NCBI GenBank assembly: GCA_018434355.1
Contig: JAHDPL010000007.1
Span: forward strand, 301,557 to 365,556
Source: Sporomusaceae bacterium
Lineage (GTDB): Bacteria; Bacillota; Negativicutes; UBA1444
Direction: 5' to 3'
Length of the DNA stretch: 64,000 nt
In this document: one piece after another, positions 42,643-51,531 of the stretch
Layout: each line of letters starts with the position of its first letter
Position numbering within the stretch: the first letter of the stretch is position 1
Position numbers and translations under genes: made by a program
The notes under the pieces: generated by a model
The model's database searches: none
What the model was told of the DNA's origin: nothing
What the model saw: only the letters and a program-made list of their open reading frames with translations

Positions 42643-44898
42643 CTATGATTGCTGTGTCGTATTCTGGTTAGCAGTGTTCTTTGAGAAATATCGGCTGAAT
42701 ACCTGGTCGGAGGTCATGATTACATCGCGGGGTTTGCTGCCATTGGCGGCGCTGACAATTTGCATTTCCTGCATCATGTCGACCAAGCGGGCTGCCCGGG
42801 TATAACCAATGCGAAATTTGCGCTGCAGCAGGGAAACCGAGGCCTGGCCGGTTTCAAGCACTAACCGGACTGATTCCTCCAGCAATTCGTCTTCAAATCG
42901 GGCGGAAGAATTTTGGCTCGCCATTTCTTCAAACAATGGCACTTCCACTTCTTCCACCGCAGTAACCGAATCCTTGATCGATTTTACCAATGTCTCGATT
43001 TCCGCGTCGGAGATGTAGGCGCCCTGCAAACGAAGCGGTTTGCTTGCGCCGATCGGATAATACAACATATCGCCTTTGCCAAGTAATTTTTCTGCGCCGG
43101 CCATGTCCAAGATTGTTCGCGAGTCGATTTGCGACGAAACGGAAAAAGAAATTCGCGAAGGGATGTTGGCTTTAATGGTTCCGGTAATGACATCGACCGA
43201 AGGCCGCTGTGTCGCAATAACCAGGTGAATTCCTGATGCTCTTGCCATTTGAGCAAGACGGCAGATCGAATCCTCGACATCGACCGGAGCAACCATCATT
43301 AAATCGGCGAGTTCGTCAATAATCACGACAATCAAAGGCAACCGCTCTTCGGGATTGATTTCATTATAGCGAGTTACATCCCGCGCTCCCGCCGCTGCGA
43401 ACAGGGCGTAGCGACGCTCCATCTCTTGTACGGTCCATTTTAGGGCAGAAGCTGCCTTCTTCGGTTCAGTGACGACTGGCGCCACCAAATGCGGAATTCC
43501 GTTATAGTTTGATAACTCCACAACTTTGGGATCAATCAGTAAAAATTTTACGTTATCGGGGTGAGCGCGAAACAAAATGCTGGAAATCAAAATGTTGATA
43601 CAGATGCTTTTGCCGGAACCGGTTGCTCCGGCCACTAACAAATGAGGCATTTTGGCCAGGTCGGCCATAATGGCCTGACCGCCGATGTCTTTGCCCAGCG
43701 CAACGGTCAGTAAAGAAGTGGATGACTGATACTCCGGCGATTCCAGCACTTCACGCAAAGAGACGCCAAAGACTTCTTTATTGGGAACTTCAATGCCAAT
43801 AACCGATTTGCCAGGAATCGGCGCTTCGATCCTGATGCTTGGCGCCGCAAGTTTTAGGGCAATATCATCAGCCAAACTGACGATTCGGCTGATTTTGACT
43901 CCGGGAGCCGGCTCCAGTTCATATCGGGTTACGGCCGGACCTTGTGTCGCATGGACGACATGAGTCTGAATGCCGAAGCTTTCCAGCGTTTGTTCCAATG
44001 TTCGCGCGTTCTCGGTGATCTCCTTGTCCAATCGGTTGTTGCGACCGGCTGCCGCCTTTTTCAAAATGGACAAAGGCGGAATTTTGTATTTGCTGGCGGT
44101 CACCGCTGCAACAGGTTGTAGCGGTGACGTTTCCATCGGAGTTATTGCTTCGGCCGCCATGACCGGTTTGACAGGAGTCGGAACCGGTTCTGCCGCTGGC
44201 AAATCGATTTTTCGTTCAGAAGGTTCCGGCGCGGTTATGCTGATTCGTACCGGCTCATCACGTTCCTGGTCATAAAACGAAGGCCTGAGCGCAGGCTTCA
44301 AGCTTTCTTTCACTATAGGAACGGATGAATTCGTTCGTTGGGCAGACGTTTTTTCTTCGGAAACACTTTTGTTTCGACGTTTCATCAGACCGGTTGCACC
44401 ATTCTTCATGCTTTCAAAACAGGTGGACAAGGAGAAGCGGGTAGCCAGAAGGATAGAACAAATGATGCCGGCGACCAGGAAAATGGTCGTACCATCCGTA
44501 GCAAAAAAACGTCGTAGCAGGATGACGATAAAACCTCCGACCAGACCACCGCCTGTCGGCAAACGATCCGGCAATATCTCCTGTCCTGGCGCAGTGCTGA
44601 AGTGATGAAACAATGCCAGAGAGGATATGAACGTCAGCAGATAACCGGTAAAACGTAGAGAGAAAATAATGTGCGAATGAGCGGTGACATAACGCAAGCC
44701 AATGATAAACAGAATAACTGCAATGCCGGTTGCTCCGACGCCAAACCCATAGCGGGTGACTTTGGCGACGAAGTAGCCGACGCGGCCTACGCTATAATCA
44801 AGCAATCCTGCCGCCAACAATAGCGCCAGTGCTATTACCGCGACGCCGATGACTTCAAACTTCAGTCCGGACCGGTCCTTCTCCTGGTTTTTTGGCAA
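42643..44898 (-). CDS. ftsK: DNA translocase FtsK/SpoIIIE
   Basis: 751 residues with a TTG start behind GGAGGTG. Four or five N-terminal membrane helices (about 15-165) precede a Pro-rich linker and the motor: alpha domain (about 270-385), RecA-like beta domain with Walker A GATGSGKS and the [12 protein letters not shown]alker B, and a C-terminal gamma winged helix ([20 protein letters not shown]) that reads KOPS/SRS sequences. It moves chromosomal DNA at division and, in sporeformers, into the forespore. Confidence 0.96.
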   Translation of the reverse strand: MPKNQEKDRSGLKFEVIGVAVIALALLLAAGLLDYSVGRVGYFVAKVTRYGFGVGATGIAVILFIIGLRYVTAHSHIIFSLRFTGYLLTFISSLALFHHFSTAPGQEILPDRLPTGGGLVGGFIVILLRRFFATDGTTIFLVAGIICSILLATRFSLSTCFESMKNGATGLMKRRNKSVSEEKTSAQRTNSSVPIVKESLKPALRPSFYDQERDEPVRISITAPEPSERKIDLPAAEPVPTPVKPVMAAEAITPMETSPLQPVAAVTASKYKIPPLSILKKAAAGRNNRLDKEITENARTLEQTLESFGIQTHVVHATQGPAVTRYELEPAPGVKISRIVSLADDIALKLAAPSIRIEAPIPGKSVIGIEVPNKEVFGVSLREVLESPEYQSSTSLLTVALGKDIGGQAIMADLAKMPHLLVAGATGSGKSICINILISSILFRAHPDNVKFLLIDPKVVELSNYNGIPHLVAPVVTEPKKAASALKWTVQEMERRYALFAAAGARDVTRYNEINPEERLPLIVVIIDELADLMMVAPVDVEDSICRLAQMARASGIHLVIATQRPSVDVITGTIKANIPSRISFSVSSQIDSRTILDMAGAEKLLGKGDMLYYPIGASKPLRLQGAYISDAEIETLVKSIKDSVTAVEEVEVPLFEEMASQNSSARFEDELLEESVRLVLETGQASVSLLQRKFRIGYTRAARLVDMMQEMQIVSAANGSKPRDVIMTSDQVFSRYFSKNTANQNTTQQS

Positions 44899-44914
44899 TA
44901 AAGCTCACCTCCGT

Positions 44915-44942
44915 AAAAAGAACCGAGACATTGTCCCGGTTC
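44915..44942 (-). terminator. Terminator of rnjA overlapping its stop codon
   Basis: Minus strand GAACCGGGAC (44942-44933) pairs with GTCTCGGTTC (44929-44920) around a 3-base loop, followed by TTTTT. The rnjA stop codon (44943-44941) lies in the first arm. Confidence 0.85.
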
Positions 44943-46605
44943 ACACCTCAAGGATGATGGGCATGATCATCGGTCGACGGCGGGTTTTCTCGTATAGGAA
45001 TTTGCCGAGAATATCGCGGACGCTGTTTTTAATCGTACCCCAGTCGGTTGTGCCATTTGCTTCGCAGCGATCCAGCGCTTCCTGGATTTTTCTTTTTGCA
45101 TCTTCCATCAGTTGCTCCGATTCACGGACATACACAAAACCGCGCGAAACGATTTCCGGACCCGAAACAACGCAACCGCTTTCCTTATCCATGGCAATCA
45201 CTGCGATAAGGATGCCGTCTTGCGAAAGTTGCCGGCGATCCCGCATCACAATGTTACCGATATCACCGACACCCAACCCGTCAACCAACACGATACCCGC
45301 GGTAACCTTGCCGTTGACTGCGCCGGTTTCGGCAGTGAACTCGAGCACGGAACCATTATCGGCAATAAATACATTCGACTTTGGAATACCGATTTCTTGG
45401 GCCAGCTTTGCGTGAACCTTCAGCATACGGAATTCGCCATGGACCGGAATGAAGAATTTGGGTCGTACCAAATTCAGCATCAATTTTAATTCTTCTTGAC
45501 TGCCGTGTCCTGAAACGTGGATGCCGGAAGCGGAATCATAGACTACGTCTGCTCCCTGTTTGAAAAGGTAGTCGACAGTGCGCGCAACCAACTTTTCATT
45601 GCCGGGAATCGGCGTTGCCGAAATCAATACTGTGTCGCCAGGCACGATTTCCACTTTGCGGTGATCGGACATTGCCATCCGGGTGAGCGCCGACATCGGT
45701 TCGCCTTGACTGCCGGTTGTCAGAATAACTATTTGATTCGGCGGGTAGTTGTTGATTTCCGAGATATCGATCAACATACCGTCGGCAATTTTCAGGTATC
45801 CCAGTTCTTTGGCAATACCTACAACGTTGACCATGCTGCGACCAACGACAGCGACCTTGCGTCCATATTTAAAGGCGGCGTCGATGGCCTGTTGCAACCG
45901 GTGAACGTTGGACGAAAAACTGGCAATGATAATCCTGTTCGGAGCCGCACGAAAACGTTCGTCAAATGCAGCGCCGACCGATCGCTCGCTTTTGGTAAAC
46001 CCGGGGCGCTCCGCATTGGTACTGTCGGATAGCATGACCAAGACGCCTTCATCGCCCAGTTCGGCAAATTTGTTGAACCCTGTCACTTGTCCGTCAACCG
46101 GCGTATGATCGATTTTATAATCGCCAGTGTGCAGAACAATTCCGACAGGAGTTCTCATATAGATGGCTACGGCATCGGCGATGCTGTGATTGACCCGGAT
46201 AAAGCCCAGCGTAAAGGGTCCGACTGCGATTTCATCGCCCGGTTTGATCGGATGAAGATCAGCGGATGAAACCCCTTTTTCTTTGAGTTTGCCTTGCATG
46301 ATTCCAAGCGCAAGCGGGGTTCCGTAGACAGGAACCTCCAGCTCCTTGAGGACATAAGGTAAGGCGCCGATGTGATCTTCATGGCCGTGAGTGATAAAAA
46401 TAGCCCGCACTTTATCCTTGTTCTCGACCAAATAACTAAAGTCAGGAATCACCAGGTCGATTCCCAACATATCGTCTTCCGGGAACATCAACCCAGCGTC
46501 GATCACAACGATATCGTCGCCATAACGGAATACCGTCATGTTCTTGCCAATTTCACCCAAACCACCCAGCGGAATGATTTGTAATTTCTCCGTATGTTTG
46601 CTCAA
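44941..46605 (-). CDS. rnjA: Ribonuclease J
   Basis: 554 residues from the TTG at 46605, seven bases after GGAGGTG; the ORF runs further upstream without a ribosome site. Metallo-beta-lactamase motifs are THGHEDHIGALPYV, LHTGDYKID and PVHGEFRML. The beta-CASP region includes FSSNVHRLQQAID. RNase J combines 5' exonuclease and endonuclease activity in mRNA decay and rRNA maturation. Together with rny and hfq, this window holds the main RNA-decay set. Confidence 0.97.
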   Translation of the reverse strand: MSKHTEKLQIIPLGGLGEIGKNMTVFRYGDDIVVIDAGLMFPEDDMLGIDLVIPDFSYLVENKDKVRAIFITHGHEDHIGALPYVLKELEVPVYGTPLALGIMQGKLKEKGVSSADLHPIKPGDEIAVGPFTLGFIRVNHSIADAVAIYMRTPVGIVLHTGDYKIDHTPVDGQVTGFNKFAELGDEGVLVMLSDSTNAERPGFTKSERSVGAAFDERFRAAPNRIIIASFSSNVHRLQQAIDAAFKYGRKVAVVGRSMVNVVGIAKELGYLKIADGMLIDISEINNYPPNQIVILTTGSQGEPMSALTRMAMSDHRKVEIVPGDTVLISATPIPGNEKLVARTVDYLFKQGADVVYDSASGIHVSGHGSQEELKLMLNLVRPKFFIPVHGEFRMLKVHAKLAQEIGIPKSNVFIADNGSVLEFTAETGAVNGKVTAGIVLVDGLGVGDIGNIVMRDRRQLSQDGILIAVIAMDKESGCVVSGPEIVSRGFVYVRESEQLMEDAKRKIQEALDRCEANGTTDWGTIKNSVRDILGKFLYEKTRRRPMIMPIILEV

Positions 46606-46651
46606 ACTTTCACCTCCAGATATATAGAATGCCGCACACTGCATTCAGTAT

Positions 46652-46680
46652 ATTATAGCTCAATTTTCCGATTCCAACAA
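46652..46680 (-). promoter_or_regulatory. rnjA promoter
   Basis: Minus strand: TTGTTG (46680-46675), 17-base spacer, TATAAT (46657-46652). This places the start about 40 bases before the rnjA TTG codon. Confidence 0.75.
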
Positions 46681-46736
46681 TCAGTCGTTGCCTTAGTAGG
46701 TAGTCTCTCCCTAGTGATGAATTGTTTTTTTATTTG

Positions 46737-48221
46737 CTATACGGTGACGCCATTCTTAAAAATCGCTATATCACGAAAGCCCAACTGCTCCGCTCGAGTT
46801 TGTTTGCCGGAAGCGACAGCCAACACAAAATCCATCAGTTCGTCGGTCAAAGTGTCAAGAGTTTCTCCGGTCAGCAAACGTCCGGCATCAAAATCCAGCC
46901 AGGTTTGCTTTTTTTGATACAAATCACTGTTGGTTGCGATTTTCACTGTCGGCGACATGGTGCCCAGCGGGGTTCCGCGACCTGTAGTAAATAAAACGAT
47001 ATGGCAACCTGCGGCAGCCAGGGCTGTAGCCGCTACGGCGTCGTTGCCGGGACCGCTCAGCAGACTTAGCCCTTTGGTTGTAACGATATCCGCGTATTTC
47101 AGTACATCAGTGACATTGCTGGTTCCTCCTTTTTGGGTGCAACCAAGCGATTTTTCCTCCAATGTCGAAATTCCGCCTTTTTTGTTGCCAGGAGCGGGGT
47201 TTTCATAGATTGGCTGGTTGTGTAAAATGAAGTATTGTTTGAAATCATTGATTAAATGAACTATGTCCTGAAATATTGCTTCGTTGCTTGCTCGATTCAT
47301 TAAGATCGATTCGGCGCCGAACATTTCAGGTACTTCCGTTAGCACCGTACTGCCGCCCATAGCAATTAGCCGGTCAGAAAAAGCTCCGACCAAAGGATTG
47401 CCGGTAATGCCGGAAAATCCGTCTGAACCGCCGCACTTCAAACCAACAACCAAATCTGCAGCCGAACAGACGACGCGTTCCATTTTCGACACAGTTGCAG
47501 CAAGTTCACAAACAAGACGGACTCCGGTTTCAATTTCATCCTCTACCGCCTGCGCCTCAAGAAAACAAACCCGTTTGGAATCAACCGGGCCCAATACCTG
47601 CTTGAATTCAGCGATATGATTGTTTTCACAGCCTAGTCCGAGCACTAAAACAGCTGCCGCATTGGGATGGTTGACCAGGTTGGCCAGGATACGCTGCGTG
47701 GTTCGGTGATCATCCCCCATTTGGGAACAACCATAGGGGTGCTTGATTTCAAATACCCCGTCAATCGACGAAATACCTTTCAGTTGTTCGCCGGCTAGAC
47801 GGGCAATCAGTTCGGCGTTACGATTCACACATGCAACGGTTGGAATAATCCAAATTTCGTTGCGAATCCCCACTCTGCCGTCACTACGGCGATATCCCTT
47901 GAAGGTCCTTGCCGGTACGGGGGGCAAAGTTCGCAGTGCTGGTTTGTATTCATAGCTAAGAATTTCGCCAAGAGCAGTGGCAAGATTGTGGGTATGCACC
48001 CAGTCTCCTGCCTGGATTGGCAATGTGGCAAGCCCGATGGGAAACCCATACTTGATTATCGATTCTCCCATTGCAATATCGACTAGGGCAATTTTATGAC
48101 CTTTAGCGATATCGCTATTTGCGGTAATCTTCGTGTTCACAGTTTCCAGCGTTTCACCACTGCAAATTGGCTCCAGCAATAATGCCACGTTATCTGTCGG
48201 GTGTAGCTTAAGCAATGCCAT
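46737..48221 (-). CDS. uxaA: Altronate dehydratase
   Basis: 494 residues. An N-terminal SAF domain (about 10-95, GETLETVNTKITANSDIAKG) leads to the UxaA catalytic region: HPYGCSQMGDDH, LGLGCENNHI, GLKCGGSDGFSGITGNP, and the C-terminal LFTTGRGTPLGTMSPTVKIATN. The cysteines fit an iron-dependent dehydratase. It converts D-altronate to 2-keto-3-deoxygluconate. It is the last gene of the uxaE-uxaC-uxaA series. Confidence 0.93.
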   Translation of the reverse strand: MALLKLHPTDNVALLLEPICSGETLETVNTKITANSDIAKGHKIALVDIAMGESIIKYGFPIGLATLPIQAGDWVHTHNLATALGEILSYEYKPALRTLPPVPARTFKGYRRSDGRVGIRNEIWIIPTVACVNRNAELIARLAGEQLKGISSIDGVFEIKHPYGCSQMGDDHRTTQRILANLVNHPNAAAVLVLGLGCENNHIAEFKQVLGPVDSKRVCFLEAQAVEDEIETGVRLVCELAATVSKMERVVCSAADLVVGLKCGGSDGFSGITGNPLVGAFSDRLIAMGGSTVLTEVPEMFGAESILMNRASNEAIFQDIVHLINDFKQYFILHNQPIYENPAPGNKKGGISTLEEKSLGCTQKGGTSNVTDVLKYADIVTTKGLSLLSGPGNDAVAATALAAAGCHIVLFTTGRGTPLGTMSPTVKIATNSDLYQKKQTWLDFDAGRLLTGETLDTLTDELMDFVLAVASGKQTRAEQLGFRDIAIFKNGVTV

Positions 48222-48232
48222 TATCGCATCTC

Positions 48233-49648
48233 CTAGCTGCGAGCGAGATCTATGCCGAAATATTGACTGGCATTGTTATAGCAAATATCTTGCACCATTT
48301 TACCGAGTAGTTCGATATCGTCAGGCGCCTCGCCCGCTTCTGCCCATTCGCCGATCAGGTTGCAGAGAAGCCGACGGAAATAGTCATGCCTGGTGTATGA
48401 CAAAAAACTGCGCGAATCGGTCAGCATACCGATGAATCGGCTGAGCAGGCCGATATTGGCCAAAGCTGTCATTTGCCGGAGCATGCCGTCTTTTTGATCG
48501 TTGTACCACCAACCGGAACCAAACTGGATTTTTCCGACCACACCGCCTTCCTGGAAGCAACCAGCAATCGATGCAAGCATTTCATTGTCGCGAGGGTTCA
48601 GACAGTACAAAACTGTTTTGGGCAGTTCTGACGTATTGTCCAGTGCGTCAAGGAATTTAGCCAGCGCCACCCCGAAAGAATAATCAGCGATTGCGTCAAA
48701 GCCGGTATCGGGGCCTAATTGCTGCATCATGCGGCTACGACTGTTGCGAATTACGCCGACATGCAGTTGCATGACCCAGCCGAGCCTGGCATAGTGGCGA
48801 CCTAGGAACAGCATGATAAAGGTCTTGAATTTTTGGCTTTCAACTTCATCGGGAACTTGCCCGCCCAGAGCTTTTTTCAGGATCGCATCGATTTCAGCCG
48901 GTGTTGCGTTGACAAAAACGACCGGATCCAGTGCATGGTCGGATACGCGACAACCGACTTGATGGAAGAACTCCAGACGCTGTTGCAATGCAGACAATAA
49001 ATGATCGAGTGATTCAATCTTCATGCCTGCCGATTGGCCCAATTTGCCGATATATTCGACAAAACCGGCTTTGTCAATATTAAAGCTTTTGTCGGGACGA
49101 AATGCCGGTAAGACTTTTACGGGAAACGTTCCCTCACGAGCAATTTGCAAATGGTGTTCCAGAGAATCAGCCGGGTCGTCGGTAGTGCATAGTCCCGTCA
49201 CGTTGGACCGGACGATCAGGCTACGGGCTGTAAATTCGTCTTTTTGCAACAGGTCATTGGCGGTGTTCCATATTTGTTCGGCAGTCGCCGGTGACAGTAG
49301 CAAGTCGATGCCGAAAAAGGTCTTTAATTCCTGATGCGCCCAATGGTAAAGCGGATTGCCGATGCATTGGGGAATTGTTTCCGCCCATTTGAAGAACTTG
49401 TCTTTATCCGGCGCGTCGCCGGTGATATATCGTTCTTCTACACCGCAGGCCCTCATGGCGCGCCATTTGTAATGGTCGCCGCCGAGCCAGACCTCGGTGA
49501 TGTTGCGATATTTTTTGTTGCCGGCAATTTCGGCTGGATTCAAATGGCAATGGAAATCAAAAATCGGCATGGTCTTGGCATAATTTTTATAAAGTGTTTC
49601 GGCAGTAGGATTGGTCAATAGAAACTGATCATCAAGGAATTGTTTCAT
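48233..49648 (-). CDS. uxaC: Glucuronate/galacturonate isomerase
   Basis: 471 residues, the full family length. The metal motif FDFHCHLNPAEIAGNK near residue 30 and the C-terminal FIGMLTDSRSFLSYTRHDYFRRL typify UxaC. It isomerises D-galacturonate to D-tagaturonate and D-glucuronate to D-fructuronate. It lies 11 bases before uxaA and 15 after uxaE. Confidence 0.96.
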   Translation of the reverse strand: MKQFLDDQFLLTNPTAETLYKNYAKTMPIFDFHCHLNPAEIAGNKKYRNITEVWLGGDHYKWRAMRACGVEERYITGDAPDKDKFFKWAETIPQCIGNPLYHWAHQELKTFFGIDLLLSPATAEQIWNTANDLLQKDEFTARSLIVRSNVTGLCTTDDPADSLEHHLQIAREGTFPVKVLPAFRPDKSFNIDKAGFVEYIGKLGQSAGMKIESLDHLLSALQQRLEFFHQVGCRVSDHALDPVVFVNATPAEIDAILKKALGGQVPDEVESQKFKTFIMLFLGRHYARLGWVMQLHVGVIRNSRSRMMQQLGPDTGFDAIADYSFGVALAKFLDALDNTSELPKTVLYCLNPRDNEMLASIAGCFQEGGVVGKIQFGSGWWYNDQKDGMLRQMTALANIGLLSRFIGMLTDSRSFLSYTRHDYFRRLLCNLIGEWAEAGEAPDDIELLGKMVQDICYNNASQYFGIDLARS

Positions 49649-49663
49649 GATTTGCCTCCCAGG

Positions 49664-51214
49664 CTATATTTTTTTCTTTAGCAAGCTGACATGTTTGCCG
49701 ATATGCGTGATCAGCACTTTGGCATATTCTTCTTCATAACGGTTCCATAATTGATAGAGCCGGTCACGATACAGGCGATTGCCTGCTGCGTCCCTGTCCG
49801 TCAGGATATAACCATAAGTGATATGCAACAACTGACGGGCATCTGGTTCGTTAAGCATGCGCTCCAATTCACTGTCGGCAAGGCTGGTTACATCAGGAAC
49901 TTTGGTTAGGTCGGTTGTGACGTGATAAAACTTTGTTGCGTCAACGAAGCGAGCCAGCGCAAAGCGACACAGTTCGCGAAAAAAATCCGGTTCTTGCCGG
50001 CAGATTACCCGAAGCGCCTCTAACCAGTTTGTCCCAGCCGTCTTGACATGCACTCTTCCTTTGGTGTATTGGCCGACAATCGGAAATACGCTGAACTTGT
50101 CGCTGCCGGAATGGACGCTGAGCCGGTAGCCGAAATGGTCGGCAATCGCTGCATGAATCGCAAACTCTGCTTCGAAGCTGGCCAAATCACCGATGTAGTC
50201 GATCGCTTTCTGAAATTCGCCGCAAAACCGCGGTGCCAGACTGCACAGGACAATTCCCGCTTTTTCCATTTCGGCCGCCATGAAGTAATGGGCGGCTGGA
50301 GTTGTTGGCGTAGCCGTTTCATCAATCGATAACTCAAAATCCACAGGTTGATGATGCGGCTTGATGAATTTGGCGTCGATTTCCGCAATAAATTCCAGCG
50401 TCTCGCCATACGTCAATAAAATTTCTTGTAGTGCATCGGCAGAAAAATGAACTGTCGATTTGCCGACACTGAAAGTTTTATCCAAGTAAGCGGCTTCCAT
50501 CTGTGTCCGAAAAACTTCAGGCAATGACCGATAACGCTTACACCGTTCCTCATCGCTCAGGTTAGCTACACTGCCGTCGATTTTTTCCGAACAATCCAGC
50601 GTAATCATTGAGAATCCCAAATCAAGAGCCAGTTTGATATCTTCACTATGTTTCAGGTGGTCACCGTCAGCGCCGAATCCAGCATGAAACCCTTCCTGCA
50701 ATACGGCCCAGGACGCAGCATCCAGTACATCGCCATAGGTTCGCTCCGTTAAAGTCAATTCTCGGATCGACTGTTGAGCCAACACCGGTCGGATTCCTGA
50801 GCCGGCCAGACAGCGCAGATGCCCAGGCGAGGCCAGTCCCAAACGGTCTCCCAATCCAAGGCTAAAGCTGTTGCGACCAAATGCGACCGGTTTCATAAAA
50901 GGTAGGTGCTTGCGCAACAACTCGGCATTATTAGCCGATAACGCCGCAATTTTAACTGCTTTTCCTGCCACCTCGGTCGTTTCTTCTGCTTCCATCGTTG
51001 TGAACAAGGCCGAGTCGGCTCTTGCAACCGCGATTAATTTTTTCTCCCCCTTGATTCGGGCCAAAAACACGCCGCAATTATCAACCACATGGAACGAAGC
51101 TGGATATACCGAATCGTCCTCGCCCAAAGAAACGCTGCAACTATTGCTCGTTCTCTCCACATCAAAGTCGTTTTGAACCATCATAGTAACGAACTCATGC
51201 CAATTTGCTCTCAT
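49664..51214 (-). CDS. uxaE: Tagaturonate epimerase
   Basis: 516 residues. The sequence matches the UxaE family: SLGLGDRLGLASPGHLRC, EGFHAGFGADGDHLKH, FIAEIDAKFIKPHHQPVDFE and SVHSGSDKFSVFP. UxaE interconverts D-tagaturonate and D-fructuronate, joining galacturonate and glucuronate catabolism. The GGAGGGTAGC before the ATG is a good ribosome site. It is the first gene of the uronate series; the spacer upstream carries an inverted repeat that may be an operator. Confidence 0.88.
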   Translation of the reverse strand: MRANWHEFVTMMVQNDFDVERTSNSCSVSLGEDDSVYPASFHVVDNCGVFLARIKGEKKLIAVARADSALFTTMEAEETTEVAGKAVKIAALSANNAELLRKHLPFMKPVAFGRNSFSLGLGDRLGLASPGHLRCLAGSGIRPVLAQQSIRELTLTERTYGDVLDAASWAVLQEGFHAGFGADGDHLKHSEDIKLALDLGFSMITLDCSEKIDGSVANLSDEERCKRYRSLPEVFRTQMEAAYLDKTFSVGKSTVHFSADALQEILLTYGETLEFIAEIDAKFIKPHHQPVDFELSIDETATPTTPAAHYFMAAEMEKAGIVLCSLAPRFCGEFQKAIDYIGDLASFEAEFAIHAAIADHFGYRLSVHSGSDKFSVFPIVGQYTKGRVHVKTAGTNWLEALRVICRQEPDFFRELCRFALARFVDATKFYHVTTDLTKVPDVTSLADSELERMLNEPDARQLLHITYGYILTDRDAAGNRLYRDRLYQLWNRYEEEYAKVLITHIGKHVSLLKKKI

Positions 51215-51316
51215 GCTACCCTCCAGAGTGTTTATTCCGCGATACTTATAAAATTAACTATTCTCTATAAAAAAAAGATTCCCTTCGAATTATCCGATGA
51301 ATGCAAAATTTCTTTT

Positions 51317-51347
51317 ACTTAGCATAATACTTGGGGTTATGCTGAGT
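51317..51347. promoter_or_regulatory. Inverted repeat upstream of uxaE, candidate operator
   Basis: ACTTAGCATAA (51317-51327) and TTATGCTGAGT (51337-51347) are complementary at 10 of 11 positions with a 9-base centre. No U-run follows on either strand. It lies about 100 bases upstream of uxaE, a natural site for a uronate-responsive repressor. Confidence 0.5.
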
Positions 51348-51369
51348 GGACAGTTGCATAACGAATCAC

Positions 51370-51381
51370 AAACATACGTTC
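51370..51381. promoter_or_regulatory. LexA-box look-alike A
   Basis: AAACATACGTTC reads GAACGTATGTTT on the other strand, fitting GAACRNRYGTTY fully. No SOS gene is adjacent. Confidence 0.4.
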
Positions 51382-51479
51382 TGAAATTAAAAAATTCGAA
51401 GTTGAGATTTTTCATTTAATCGGAATCATGCACAAAAAAGCTCGACAATGTCTTGAAAATAAAGACGATTAACGAGCAA

Positions 51480-51491
51480 AAACAAATGTTC
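51480..51491. promoter_or_regulatory. LexA-box look-alike B
   Basis: AAACAAATGTTC is identical to the core of LexA box 2 at 15817. It lies 41 bases from the hydroxylase stop codon, with no SOS gene adjacent. Confidence 0.4.
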
Positions 51492-51531
51492 TGATTATGC
51501 CACGGGGATCGTGCAAAATATCAGGTTGATT

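Larger units (their letters stand above)
51215..51531. other. Gene-free AT-rich spacer between the hydroxylase and uronate genes
   Basis: 317 bases without a convincing gene. It holds the probable uxaE promoter, an inverted repeat and two LexA-box look-alikes (listed separately). A 40-codon plus-strand frame (51297-51419) has a hydrophobic N-terminus but no ribosome site and is not called. Confidence 0.6.

Noticed and set aside
51297..51419. 40-codon frame with hydrophobic N-terminus in the uxaE upstream spacer
   Set aside because: No ribosome-binding site or promoter is visible, and the frame crosses the inverted repeat and a LexA-like box.
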